This document shows positions 33,090 to 41,907 of a DNA stretch of 43,825 nt, piece by piece. The notes beneath the pieces are model-generated. The model was not told where the DNA came from. It did not search any database and worked only from the letters and a program-made list of their open reading frames with translations. The position numbers and the translations under genes were made by a program. Positions within the stretch are counted from its first letter, which is position 1. Each line of letters begins with the position of its first letter. Location: positions 1 to 43,825 of the forward strand of contig JAVBMF010000010.1 in the NCBI GenBank assembly GCA_031552735.1, given 5' to 3'. The DNA comes from JAVBUY01 sp031552735 (GTDB taxonomy: Bacteria; Bacillota; Clostridia; Christensenellales; Aristaeellaceae).

Positions 33090-34795
33090 AACCTTATGCG
33101 GGGGCGGTGGCGATCTCGCTGGCGATGATCTTCGCGCAGACCGGCATCGACCTGCTGCTGCCCACGCTGAATGCGCGCATCACCAACCACTTGGTTGGCG
33201 CGAACCCGCAAGTGTCGTTCGTAGTGGCACAGGGCGCGCTGATGCTGGGCGCGGTGCTGCTGGGCGTGCTCGCGTCGGTGGGCAGCAGCTACTTTTCCTC
33301 GCGCGCGGCGATGGGCTTTGGCCGCGCGGTGCGCAGTGCGGTATTTGCCAAGGTAGAGGGCATGAGCCAGGCTGAGATGGAAGTGTTCGGCGCGCCGTCG
33401 CTGATCACGCGTAGCACCAACGACGTGCAGCAGGTCACCATGACCACCATGATGATGATGCGCATGATGGTGATGGCGCCGATCATGTGCATCGGCGGCA
33501 TTGTGATGGCGCTGCGGCAGGATGTGCAGCTTTCGTGGGTGATTGTGGCGGCGGTGCCGTTTGTCGGCATCCTGATTGGCTACTCGCTGACGCGCGCGCT
33601 GCCGTACTTCCGCATCGTACAGACCAAGATCGACCGCCTGAACCAAGTATTGCGCGAGGCGCTGACCGGTATCCGCGTCATCCGCGCGTTTGGCCGCGAG
33701 CGGCACGAGGAGCAGCGGTTCGCCCAAGCCAGCACCGAGCTGATGGATACCAACATCAAGGTTGGCAACCTGATGGCGACGGTGTTTCCGTTCATGATCC
33801 TGATCGTCAACCTAGTGACGGTGGGCATCCTGTGGTTCGGCGGCGCGCGCGTCAACGCCGGACAGATGCAGATCGGCGCGGTGAGCGCGTTCATCGTCTA
33901 CGCCAGCATGATCATGTTTTCGCTGATGATGAGCACCATGGTGTTCATCATGGTGCCGCGTGCGCAGGCGTCCGCGACGCGCATCAACGAGGTGCTGGCG
34001 TCCTCCGATCCGATCCGCGACCCGGAGCATCCGGTGTTGGCGCCGCGCGGCAACGGCACGCTGGCGATGGAGCACGTCACCTTCGCCTACCCCGGCGCGG
34101 AGGCGGCAGTATTGTCGGAGATTTCGTTTGCCGCGCTGCCCGGGCAAACCACGGCGATCATCGGCTCGACCGGCTGCGGCAAGTCAACGCTGATCAACCT
34201 GATCCCACGCTTCTTTGATGTCACGGTGGGCAAGGTGACGCTGGGCGGTGCCGATGTGCGCGATATGACGCAGCACGACCTGCGCGAGCGCATCGGGTTT
34301 GTGCCGCAGAAGGCGTTCCTGTTCAGCGGCACGGTGGCCGACAACCTGCGCTATGGCAAGGCGGACGCTACCGACGACGAGCTGTGGCACGCGCTCAAGA
34401 TTGCGCAGGCCGAGGACTTTGTGCGCGCGATGCCCGAGGGATTGAATGCCCCGATCAGCCAGGGCGGCGTCAACGTATCCGGCGGGCAGCGCCAGCGCCT
34501 GGCCATTGCCCGCGCGCTGGTGCGCAAACCCGATGTGTATGTGTTCGACGACAGCTTTTCTGCGCTGGACTACAAGACCGACGCGCTGCTGCGCGCCGCG
34601 CTGAAGCAGGAAACCGTGCACGCGACCGTGATCATCGTCGCGCAGCGTGTGTCTACCATCCTGCATGCCGACAACATTCTGGTCATGGACGAGGGCAAGA
34701 TTGTTGGCCAAGGCACGCACACATCGCTGATGCAGGACTGCGCGGTATACCGCGAGATCGTGTCCTCGCAGCTGACAGAGGAGGAGATTGCGTAA
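33065..34795 (+). CDS. heterodimeric ABC exporter, degenerate-site subunit
   Basis: A 576-residue half-transporter: six membrane helices, then an ATPase domain. Walker A GSTGCGKST is at 367-375 and the signature VSGGQRQRL is intact. The Walker B catalytic Glu is replaced by Asp (FDD, 494-496) and the switch His by Gln527 (VAQR). These two changes mark the non-hydrolysing site of TM287/288-type exporters. It must pair with the next gene's product. ATG at 33065 follows AGGAGG within marR. Likely a multidrug or lipid exporter; substrate unknown. Confidence 0.93.
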   Translation: MRKLFRYLKPYAGAVAISLAMIFAQTGIDLLLPTLNARITNHLVGANPQVSFVVAQGALMLGAVLLGVLASVGSSYFSSRAAMGFGRAVRSAVFAKVEGMSQAEMEVFGAPSLITRSTNDVQQVTMTTMMMMRMMVMAPIMCIGGIVMALRQDVQLSWVIVAAVPFVGILIGYSLTRALPYFRIVQTKIDRLNQVLREALTGIRVIRAFGRERHEEQRFAQASTELMDTNIKVGNLMATVFPFMILIVNLVTVGILWFGGARVNAGQMQIGAVSAFIVYASMIMFSLMMSTMVFIMVPRAQASATRINEVLASSDPIRDPEHPVLAPRGNGTLAMEHVTFAYPGAEAAVLSEISFAALPGQTTAIIGSTGCGKSTLINLIPRFFDVTVGKVTLGGADVRDMTQHDLRERIGFVPQKAFLFSGTVADNLRYGKADATDDELWHALKIAQAEDFVRAMPEGLNAPISQGGVNVSGGQRQRLAIARALVRKPDVYVFDDSFSALDYKTDALLRAALKQETVHATVIIVAQRVSTILHADNILVMDEGKIVGQGTHTSLMQDCAVYREIVSSQLTEEEIA

Positions 34796-36657
34796 TGCAA
34801 AGACATAGCCAAAACCAAAAGAGCCGACCCAGGATGGGCGGCCCGATGGGCGGCGGACACATGGGCGTGCCCGGCGAAAAGCCCAAGAATTTTAAGGGAA
34901 CCATCAGCCGCCTGTGGGGGTATCTTCGCGTCTATCGCGTGCGGCTGATCATCTCTTTTGTCGCCATTTTGCTCGGCGCGGCCATCACCATGGTCTCGCC
35001 CAGACTGATTGCCAATGCGGTGGACCTGATCGCCGGTGCGGTCATGGCGCATGCGCAGGTCAACTTTGGCGCGCTGGCTGGCATTGTCGGCATGCTGATC
35101 GCACTGTATGTGGTGGGCACGCTCTTTCAATATGTGCAGCAGCGCGCGATGGTCGCCATTGCGCAAAAGACGGTGTTTACCCTGCGCGAGCAGATCGACC
35201 AGAAGCTGTCGCGCTTGCCGCTGAGCTACTTCGATTCGCACGAGCGCGGCGATTTGATGAGCCGCGCCAGTAACGATGTGGACAACATCGCGACCACGCT
35301 GCAGCAGAGTCTGTCGCAGATCTTCGGCCCGGCGATCACCGTGGTCGGTGTGTTCATCATGATGGTCACGCTGTCCATCCCGATGACGCTGGTGGCGCTG
35401 GCCATGCTGCCGCTGCTGGCGTTTGTGATCATGGGCGTGGCCAAACGCTCGCAGAAATACTTCGGTCAGCAGTGGGGTCAAACCGGCGCGCTGAACGGAC
35501 ATATCGAGGAAATGTATACCGGGCATGCGGTGATGCGGTTGTTCGGGCACGAGCAGGCGTCGGTGGAGCGGTTCAATGCCATCAATCAGGAGCTGTATCA
35601 GGTGAGCTGGAAAGCGCAGTTCATCTCCGGCGTGATTCACCCACTGATGAACGCGATCAGCAACCTCGCGTATGCCGCGCTGTGCGTGGTGGGTGGCGTG
35701 CTGGTCATCTACGGCCGCCTGAGCATCGGCCAGATTACTGCTTTTGCCGGATACATGCGCCAGTTTACCCAGCCGATCGGCCAAGTGGCCAGCATGATGA
35801 ACATGCTGCAATCGGCGGTTGCGTCTGCGGAACGCGTGTTCGAGCTGCTTGACGAGCAGGAGCGCATCCCCGACGCACCCGACGCGAAGGCACTGGCCGA
35901 GCCGCGGGGCGACGTGGTGTTCCACGACGTGACCTTCGGCTACGACCCGGAAAAGCCGCTGATGGAGCACCTGAACCTTTCGGTCAAAGCCGGTCAGGTG
36001 GTGGCCATCGTCGGCCCGACCGGCGCGGGCAAGACCACGCTGGTCAACCTGCTGATGCGCTTCTATGAGGTGCAGGGCGGCAGCATCCAGCTCGATGGCG
36101 TGGACATTCGCCAACTGACGCGCGAAAGCCTGCGCGGCACGTTTGGCATGGTATTGCAGGACGCGTGGCTGTTCCACGGCACCATTCGCGACAATATCGC
36201 GTATGGCCAGTCCGACGCGACCGAAACACAGGTGCGCGCCGCCGCTAAGGCTGCGTATGTCGATCACTTCGTGCGCACGCTGGCCGACGGCTACAATACT
36301 ATGCTCAACGAGGACGCCAGCAATCTCTCGCAGGGGCAGCGCCAGTTGATCACCATTGCGCGCACGGTGCTCACCGATCCGCAGGTGCTGATTCTCGATG
36401 AGGCGACCTCCTCCGTGGATACGCGCACCGAGGTGCTTATCCAGCAGGCGATGCGCGATTTGATGCGGGATCGCACCAGTTTTGTGATCGCGCACCGGCT
36501 ATCGACCATCCGCAACGCCGACCTGATCCTGGTGATGGACCACGGCAGCATCGTGGAGCAGGGCACACACGAGCAGCTGCTGGAGAAGCAGGGCTTCTAC
36601 GCGGAGCTGTATAACAGCCAGTTTGGCAACGGCGGCGGCGAAGAAGTGTCGGCGTAA
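34795..36657 (+). CDS. heterodimeric ABC exporter, catalytic subunit
   Basis: A 620-residue half-transporter. Walker A GPTGAGKTT starts at 407, Walker B LILDEATSSVD has the catalytic Glu536, and the switch His567 (IAHR) is present. Its signature is LSQGQ (511-515), the altered form expected opposite the partner's degenerate Walker site. The N-terminus carries an unusual Gly/Met/Arg/Gln-rich stretch of about 35 residues before the first helix. ATG at 34795 shares one base with the previous stop (TAATG) and follows GAGGAGG. Together the pair forms one full exporter under MarR control. Confidence 0.94.
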   Translation: MQRHSQNQKSRPRMGGPMGGGHMGVPGEKPKNFKGTISRLWGYLRVYRVRLIISFVAILLGAAITMVSPRLIANAVDLIAGAVMAHAQVNFGALAGIVGMLIALYVVGTLFQYVQQRAMVAIAQKTVFTLREQIDQKLSRLPLSYFDSHERGDLMSRASNDVDNIATTLQQSLSQIFGPAITVVGVFIMMVTLSIPMTLVALAMLPLLAFVIMGVAKRSQKYFGQQWGQTGALNGHIEEMYTGHAVMRLFGHEQASVERFNAINQELYQVSWKAQFISGVIHPLMNAISNLAYAALCVVGGVLVIYGRLSIGQITAFAGYMRQFTQPIGQVASMMNMLQSAVASAERVFELLDEQERIPDAPDAKALAEPRGDVVFHDVTFGYDPEKPLMEHLNLSVKAGQVVAIVGPTGAGKTTLVNLLMRFYEVQGGSIQLDGVDIRQLTRESLRGTFGMVLQDAWLFHGTIRDNIAYGQSDATETQVRAAAKAAYVDHFVRTLADGYNTMLNEDASNLSQGQRQLITIARTVLTDPQVLILDEATSSVDTRTEVLIQQAMRDLMRDRTSFVIAHRLSTIRNADLILVMDHGSIVEQGTHEQLLEKQGFYAELYNSQFGNGGGEEVSA

Positions 36658-36686
36658 CCAACAATGGTGCACAGAGGGGAAACGGA

Positions 36687-37733
36687 ATGAAGCATCAGAT
36701 CATCCGAGGCATTGCGGTGCTGCTGGCAATCGGCGTGATGGTTTGCGCGGCAGTTTCCCTGCCGTGCGGCGCCGATGCTGGCGACAATGTAGAAATCATC
36801 ACGGCGGAGGGAAAAGAATTCCGGCGCGCCGGGCGTTTCGCGTTTACCGTAGCCAATGAGCAAGCGACCATTGTCGGCTACAGCGACGACCTGAAAAGTA
36901 CATTCGGCAAGTGGCCGTTTAGCAAGGGCGTGGTGCGAAACCCCGACGCGAACGGCACGAAAAACGCGCTTGTGATCCCCGGCGAGCTGGGCGGATTCCC
37001 CGTGACCCGCATCGGCGAGAACGCGTTTCGCGCATGCGACAGCTTCGCGAGCGTGGTCATCCCGGGCAGCGTGGTCCATATCGACAACTGGGCGTTCATG
37101 CACTGCAATGGATTGCTGGAGGCCACCCTGTCTGAGGGGGTGGCGATGATCGGGTATCAGGCGTTCGCGCAGTGCAGGAACTTGAGCAGCGTGACCATCC
37201 CCGGCAGCGCCATCAGTACGGGCGCCGCGGCATTTGCGGATTGCACGGCCTTGATCAGCGCGGGCATCGGGGACGGCGTCACCGCTATTGGCGATAGCTC
37301 GTTCAGCGGCTGCACCAGCCTGATCAACCTGACCATCCCACCCAGCGTTACGCGCATCGGCATGAGCGCGTTTTCGCGATGCGCGGGCCTGACCAGCCTG
37401 TCTATTCCAGACGGCATGGCCAGCATCAACGAGGACGCGTTCTACCACTGCGATGGGCTGACCAGCCTCACGATTCCCGGCAGCGTCAAGGCGATCTATA
37501 GCGGCGCGTTCAACAGCTGCGTCGGGCTGACCAGCGTCACGCTCGCACCGGGTGTAGAGCAGCTCGGCAATTATGTGTTCTCGCGCTGTGCCGCTTTGAC
37601 CGATGCGGTCGTCCCGCCGAGTGTGACATTCATCGGCGACAATGCTTTCAAGAACTGCCCGGTCATCTTGTCCGTTGAGGCGGGCAGCTATGCCGCGCAG
37701 TACGCGCAGCAGAACGGGCTGCCCGTGCGGTGA
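36687..37733 (+). CDS. secreted leucine-rich-repeat protein, BspA-like
   Basis: A 348-residue exported protein with a signal sequence (GIAVLLAIGVMVCAAVSLPC). From about residue 95 it consists of repeats of roughly 23 residues of the LRR_5/BspA type: pattern A-F-x-x-C-x-x-L-x-x-V-x-I-P-x-S-V-x-x-I, as in AFMHCNGLLEATLSEGV and AFYHCDGLTSLTIPGSV. About ten repeats are visible. No sortase or other anchor is seen, so it is probably released or loosely bound. BspA repeats often mediate adhesion. The ATG follows GAGGGGAAACGG, 29 bases after the ABC gene, so it may share the MarR transcript. Confidence 0.9.
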   Translation: MKHQIIRGIAVLLAIGVMVCAAVSLPCGADAGDNVEIITAEGKEFRRAGRFAFTVANEQATIVGYSDDLKSTFGKWPFSKGVVRNPDANGTKNALVIPGELGGFPVTRIGENAFRACDSFASVVIPGSVVHIDNWAFMHCNGLLEATLSEGVAMIGYQAFAQCRNLSSVTIPGSAISTGAAAFADCTALISAGIGDGVTAIGDSSFSGCTSLINLTIPPSVTRIGMSAFSRCAGLTSLSIPDGMASINEDAFYHCDGLTSLTIPGSVKAIYSGAFNSCVGLTSVTLAPGVEQLGNYVFSRCAALTDAVVPPSVTFIGDNAFKNCPVILSVEAGSYAAQYAQQNGLPVR

Positions 37734-37742
37734 TCCACAAAG

Positions 37743-37774
37743 CAAAACCACCCGCTAGCGGGTGGTTTTGTTTT
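37743..37774. terminator. bidirectional terminator
   Basis: A perfect 28-base palindrome (37743-37770) built on ACCACCCGC and GCGGGTGGT, flanked by A-run and T-run. It ends the MarR-ABC-LRR unit and the convergent glycosidase/lipoprotein unit. Confidence 0.93.
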
Positions 37775-37781
37775 AGTGTTT

Positions 37782-38510
37782 TTATTGTAGCGCCTGATAA
37801 TCCAGCGCCCAGCCGGTGCCCTGTTGCGTCAGCGTCAGCGATGCCGACGATAGCACCGCCGCGTCGTCGGTAGGGCTTAGGATATCCAGATCGATTACCC
37901 ACACCCCGCCGCTGTCGGGCGCGGGCGGCTGGTCGGTCCAGTAGCAGATACGGCCGTCATTGGTGAACGAATTGCCCACGTTGACCTCGGCGGCGTTCAG
38001 GCTGTCCCACGCGATGAATCCGCCTTGCTCGCAGTGCCAGCGAAAGCGGCAGGCCACCGGCAGCCCCTGCGCGTCGGTCAGGCTGGCTTCCAGCATCAGC
38101 CCGGGCAGCGTCGCGTCCAGCGGATCATACGCGCCCAGCGTATCAATGCGCAGTGTGCCGTGCGGCGTCGGTTTCTCCAGCCGCAGCAGCGAGTCCTGCG
38201 GACGCGCCAGCTCCAACAGATCCGGCGAGTACATCGCGGCGATCATGCCGTAGCCGCCGTTTTGGAAATAGTCGCCCATTTGGTAGCGGAACCACGCGTC
38301 GCGCTGGTCGGCGGGCAGCAAGCCGCGCGCGATGATCAGATCGGCCAGCTCATTGACGAATTTCTCGTAGGCGGGTTGCAGGCGCGTCAGGTCATCGGGC
38401 GACAGCAGCTCGCCGGTTTCTCCAAATGCCAGCGCGCAGCCCGACAGGCACAGCCAGCAGGCCAGCAGCGCGGCGGTAAACCCTAGAGTCCTAGTGCGAA
38501 AATTGCGCAT
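37782..38510 (-). CDS. lipoprotein of unknown function
   Basis: A 242-residue probable lipoprotein. The N-terminus has basic residues, a hydrophobic run and the lipobox LSGC followed by Ala, giving a lipidated Cys near residue 25. The mature part is mixed alpha/beta with many acidic and aromatic residues (DAWFRYQMGDYFQNGGYGMI) and no motif that I recognise. The ATG follows AAGGAGC. It lies 12 bases after the second glycosidase gene and is the last gene before the terminator, so it probably acts with them at the cell surface. Confidence 0.7.
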   Translation of the reverse strand: MRNFRTRTLGFTAALLACWLCLSGCALAFGETGELLSPDDLTRLQPAYEKFVNELADLIIARGLLPADQRDAWFRYQMGDYFQNGGYGMIAAMYSPDLLELARPQDSLLRLEKPTPHGTLRIDTLGAYDPLDATLPGLMLEASLTDAQGLPVACRFRWHCEQGGFIAWDSLNAAEVNVGNSFTNDGRICYWTDQPPAPDSGGVWVIDLDILSPTDDAAVLSSASLTLTQQGTGWALDYQALQ

Positions 38511-38522
38511 GGAGAGCTCCTT

Positions 38523-39362
38523 TTAATCGACGAAGTAGAGGATGTCGCTGACCTGGCGCGTGCGCGCGCCGGCCGGGGTGTTGAGGATCAGCCCATCGAG
38601 ATACAGCAGACTGGAGCCGCCGCCGTCCAGGTTGTAGGCGGTCTGGCAGCCATAGGAGAGGAAGATGTCCTGCATGTTTTGCAGGGTCATGCCGCGATCC
38701 GACCACTTGGGGTGACGGCCATCGACCACCAGCACCAGATAGTGCAGCGGTCCGATCTGGCCGATGGCGGTGCGCGGCTCATACGTGCGCTCGTTGGTGT
38801 AGATGAAGTATTCTTTGGGCATGGTCAATGCCTGGCCATCCTTGACCAGCGCCGGGCCAAACTCGTAGCTTTGCAGCACGCCTTCGCCCTTGAGCTGCTC
38901 GCCGGTCAGTTCGGCCTGCGATTCGCCCTTGGCGCGGTCAGCGCCGAACACAATGCGCATGTCACCGTTGGCGTCGATGATCAGCAGGTCGCGCTCCAAA
39001 CCAAAGCGGTCGCGGTACACCTCGCCGTTGCGGATGATGATGCCCTTGCCAAACGCGTTGTAGTAGTCGCCGTTGATTGCCAGTGCGGCGCTATTTCGCG
39101 CGGCGATGGCCTCGGGCTCCTCCTTGGCGCGCGAATCGTACTTATCTAGCGCGAACCCGGCGCGCAGCTGCGAGGGGTCCTTGATCTTCACGTCGGCGAC
39201 ATAGTAAGCCAGTGGGTGGTTGCCGTCCTTCTCTTGGAACTCGGACACCGTGATGGTCAGCGTGTCCGACTCATGCACCCAAGTATTGGTTTCTTCGGCC
39301 AGAACCGGCAGAGCGGCCAGACACAGCAGCAGCAACAAGGCAATACACTTTTTCATGCGCAT
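38523..39362 (-). CDS. phosphodiester glycosidase-family protein (copy 2)
   Basis: A 279-residue exported protein with a signal sequence (CIALLLLLCLAALPVLA). It belongs to the NAGPA-like phosphodiester glycosidase family (PF09992): LAINGDYYNAFGKG, TAIGQIGPLHYLVLVVDGR and the ending YNLDGGGSSLLYLDG are its usual markers. Family members cleave sugar-1-phosphodiesters; a cell-wall polymer is a reasonable but unproven target. It is close to the preceding copy along its whole length. The ATG at 39362 or the one at 39356 may be used; the ribosome binding site is weak (AAGAAAGAAG). Confidence 0.88.
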   Translation of the reverse strand: MRMKKCIALLLLLCLAALPVLAEETNTWVHESDTLTITVSEFQEKDGNHPLAYYVADVKIKDPSQLRAGFALDKYDSRAKEEPEAIAARNSAALAINGDYYNAFGKGIIIRNGEVYRDRFGLERDLLIIDANGDMRIVFGADRAKGESQAELTGEQLKGEGVLQSYEFGPALVKDGQALTMPKEYFIYTNERTYEPRTAIGQIGPLHYLVLVVDGRHPKWSDRGMTLQNMQDIFLSYGCQTAYNLDGGGSSLLYLDGLILNTPAGARTRQVSDILYFVD

Positions 39363-39376
39363 CTTCTTTCTTGCAA

Positions 39377-40540
39377 TTAATGGGTAAATTGAACGATATC
39401 GGATACACTGCGTTCATCGCCGGAGGAGGGATGGTTGATCACCCTGCCATCCAGATATAGCGTGGTCGAGCCGCCACCATCCAGATTGAACGCGAACGAA
39501 CAGCCGCGGTCAATGAACAGTTGTTGCAGCGTGGGCAGGTCGCAGCCCTCGGAATAACCCGGCGTGCGGCCATCGACGACGATGACCAGATAGTGCAGCG
39601 GGCCGAGCTGCCCGATGGCGGTGCGCGGCTCCACATAGCCGCGACCGGTGCGAATGAAGAAATTCTCGCTCATGCGGACCGGCTCGCCATCCTTGACCAG
39701 CAGCGGGCCAAATTCGAAGGTGTGCAGTACACCCTCTTTGACCAGCTTGTCGGCGACCTGGCCTTGCTTGCCACTGCGGTCGGTCAGCGCGCGCAGCGTA
39801 CCGTCGGCCTCGACAATCAGCAGGTGCCGGGCGCTGTTTTGCTTGCGGTACAGTTCGCCGCCGCGGATGACGATGCCCACCTTATTGGATCCGCAGAAAT
39901 CACCGTTGAATGCCAGCAGCGCACCATTGCGCTCGGCGATGTCGCTGACCGACTCGTTGCCCCGGCCATACGCGTCGTGCGAGAAAGCGTAGGAGAACTG
40001 CGCGGGGTCGGTGATCTGAATGTCGGCCACATAATAGGTAAAGTTGTCCTGCTTGTGCTGGGAGACCTTCAGCGTCACAGCGTCGCTGCTATAGTCCAGC
40101 TCGCCGGGCGCATAGACCGGGAACTTGTTTTGCGCGGCGGGCGGCTCGGTGTCCGTGGCGACCGGCTCTGCCGTGGCGGTGGGCGGCGGAGGGACGGGAT
40201 CGTTGGCCGCGGCGGGCTGGTAAACGTCCTGTACGGCGGCGATCATACTATCCGCACCGGGCAGCGCCTGCACCAGTTGGTCGTTGCTGGTGCGTGCCCA
40301 GTCGGCAAAGCGGGATTGGACGTCGGGCAGCTCGTGCAGCGGTGCACTGGCGGTCAGCCAATAGGCCGAAAGAATCATGAGCAAGGCTAACAGCAAGCGT
40401 GTGTTGCGCGTGGCGTAATAGCGCGGGCGGTGGCTGCGCAGCCCCTGCTGCATGGGGCGCTGCCGTGTGCGTGCGGCGGGCGGAGCGGTGGCCGGACGGA
40501 TTGTGCGAACAGCGGGGGTTTTGTATCCGTGTGGGTCCAC
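39377..40540 (-). CDS. phosphodiester glycosidase-family protein (copy 1), membrane-anchored
   Basis: A 387-residue protein with a basic cytoplasmic N-terminus (about 45 residues), one membrane helix (LLLALLMILSAYWLTASA), a Pro/Thr/Ala-rich spacer and the same catalytic domain as the next gene (LAFNGDFCGSNKVG, TAIGQLGPLHYLVIVVDGR, FNLDGGGSTTLYLDG). The helix probably stays as an anchor, unlike the cleaved signal of copy 2. GTG at 40540 was chosen because AAAGGAGG lies seven bases upstream; the ATG at 40573 has none. It is the first gene of a three-gene unit driven by the promoter at 40602-40630. Confidence 0.88.
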   Translation of the reverse strand: MDPHGYKTPAVRTIRPATAPPAARTRQRPMQQGLRSHRPRYYATRNTRLLLALLMILSAYWLTASAPLHELPDVQSRFADWARTSNDQLVQALPGADSMIAAVQDVYQPAAANDPVPPPPTATAEPVATDTEPPAAQNKFPVYAPGELDYSSDAVTLKVSQHKQDNFTYYVADIQITDPAQFSYAFSHDAYGRGNESVSDIAERNGALLAFNGDFCGSNKVGIVIRGGELYRKQNSARHLLIVEADGTLRALTDRSGKQGQVADKLVKEGVLHTFEFGPLLVKDGEPVRMSENFFIRTGRGYVEPRTAIGQLGPLHYLVIVVDGRTPGYSEGCDLPTLQQLFIDRGCSFAFNLDGGGSTTLYLDGRVINHPSSGDERSVSDIVQFTH

Positions 40541-40601
40541 GTCGCTTCCTCCTTTGCCACGCGATGAGCGCATAGAAAAGACCTGCTAAAAGGTCGCTCT
40601 T

Positions 40602-40630
40602 ATATTACATGGTGCGTTGGGGGTTGTCAA
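40602..40630 (-). promoter_or_regulatory. promoter of the glycosidase/lipoprotein unit
   Basis: Minus-strand -35 TTGACA (40630-40625, perfect), 17-base spacer, -10 TAATAT (40607-40602). Confidence 0.8.
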
Positions 40631-40779
40631 CCGGGGCGCCGCGCGCGAAAAACGCCTGATGTGGAGGGTGAAGCCGCTGTACGCGGCAAAAACAGGTGAA
40701 CAGTGGTGAACGATGTGGGCAATGCGGTGGAAGTGATGCGTAAAAAGGGGCGCGGGTCGGGAACAGCGGTCGAGCTTTC

Positions 40780-40808
40780 TTGACAAGATGAGAAAAGATG
40801 GATACAAT
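40780..40808 (+). promoter_or_regulatory. promoter of the hydrolase/VOC unit
   Basis: -35 TTGACA (40780-40785, perfect), 17-base spacer, -10 TACAAT (40803-40808, five of six). The strongest plus-strand promoter in the window. Confidence 0.87.
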
Positions 40809-40930
40809 AAACCATGCTTCCGCAGCGCGAAAAAAACCGCAAATCCTAGGGATTCTTCCCTGTGAATATAGAACCTGCGAACGTGACAACCGAACAGCGC
40901 AGGGCATGCCCGCGAGGAGGCAATGAAATA

Positions 40931-41890
40931 GTGCAAGAGTTATTTGTTACCTATTTATATCATAGCGGCTTTTGCGTCGCGTATAACAACACGCTGGTGG
41001 TCTTTGATTACGCGCCGGGCGAGCAGAGCGCGCCGGGGTCACCGGGTGTGATCACCGCGCAGGATCTGGAATCGTTTCAACAGGTAGTCGTGCTGGTGAC
41101 GCATAGCCATGCCGACCACTTTGATCCGACAATCTTTGACTGGGCCAAGCCGGGCAAGGTGCACTATGTACTCAGCGACGAGATTCCGCCACAGTGGCCG
41201 GGCGCGCGCATGAAACCGGGCGACAAGCTGTCTGTGGCGGGGATAAATATTGAAGCATATGATTCCACCGATTTGGGCGTGTCCTTTCTGGTGGACATGG
41301 GCGAATACCGTGTGTTTCACGCGGGTGACCTCAACCTGTGGCATTGGCGCGATGTGTCCACACTGCAGGAAATAGAGGCTGCCGAGCGTGCTTTTCACGA
41401 GGCGGTGCGTCCGCTGGAGGGGCAGGAGATCGACCTGGCCTTCTTCCCGGTGGACCCGCGCCAGGGCAGCCTGTATGACGCCGGCGCCAACTACTTTGTG
41501 ATGGCGGTCAAGCCGCGCGTGCTGATCCCCATGCATTGGCAGGAGCGCACCGATGTGGCGCAGGAATATGTGCGCAAAAACCGCACGCGTCGGGTAGAGA
41601 TGGTGGCGCTGCTGAACCGGGGCGACTCGGTGTTGATCGGCAAAAAGCAGGAGAGCGAAGACGCCGCGCCAATGTGGTATTACCAGATGATGAGCAAGAA
41701 TATTCTGGAGGAGCGCGAGGCGCAGGCAGCGATCGCGCGGCAGGAAACCGACGCCATGCTGCCCAAGGTGGACACGCCGCCGCTGGACGAAACACCACGG
41801 CTGGACGGCAAGCGCCTGCCCATGGACATGCACGCGCTGGCGCAGGCCTATGGCCATGAAGAACCTGCCGAGGACGACCCAACCGCATAA
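40931..41890 (+). CDS. metallo-beta-lactamase-fold hydrolase
   Basis: A 319-residue cytoplasmic protein of the beta-lactamase superfamily (UlaG/RNase-Z-like group). The metal motif HxHxDH is THSHADHFDP, a further ligand lies in FHAGDLNLWH, and PMHWQERT provides a late His. The C-terminal 60 residues are acidic and Pro-rich, without known fold. Substrate unknown. GTG at 40931 follows AGGAGG (40915-40920) by ten bases; the alternative GTG at 40862 has no such site. A two-codon frame ATG-AAA-TAG lies between the ribosome binding site and the GTG, overlapping it by one base. Confidence 0.82.
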   Translation: MQELFVTYLYHSGFCVAYNNTLVVFDYAPGEQSAPGSPGVITAQDLESFQQVVVLVTHSHADHFDPTIFDWAKPGKVHYVLSDEIPPQWPGARMKPGDKLSVAGINIEAYDSTDLGVSFLVDMGEYRVFHAGDLNLWHWRDVSTLQEIEAAERAFHEAVRPLEGQEIDLAFFPVDPRQGSLYDAGANYFVMAVKPRVLIPMHWQERTDVAQEYVRKNRTRRVEMVALLNRGDSVLIGKKQESEDAAPMWYYQMMSKNILEEREAQAAIARQETDAMLPKVDTPPLDETPRLDGKRLPMDMHALAQAYGHEEPAEDDPTA

Positions 41891-41907
41891 GGGAAGAGGA
41901 GAACAGC

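Larger units (their letters stand above)
40541..40930. other. divergent intergenic region with two strong promoters
   Basis: It separates the glycosidase unit (-) from the hydrolase gene (+). It holds the two promoters listed separately, a small hairpin GACCT/AGGTC (40580-40595) with a T-run in the leftward leader, and a short hairpin AATCC/GGATT near 40843-40855 in the rightward leader. No gene was seen between. Confidence 0.6.

Noticed and set aside
34570..36495. 641-codon minus-strand open frame opposite the second ABC gene
   Set aside because: Despite its length it is a shadow: rich in His, Arg, Gln and Asp, with no domain, and opposite an intact conserved transporter gene.
40580..40595. 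Hairpin GACCT/AGGTC with T-run in the glycosidase leader, considered as an attenuator
   Set aside because: It starts at about the first transcribed base and has only five pairs, too early and too weak for normal termination. At most it is a 5' stabilising stem.
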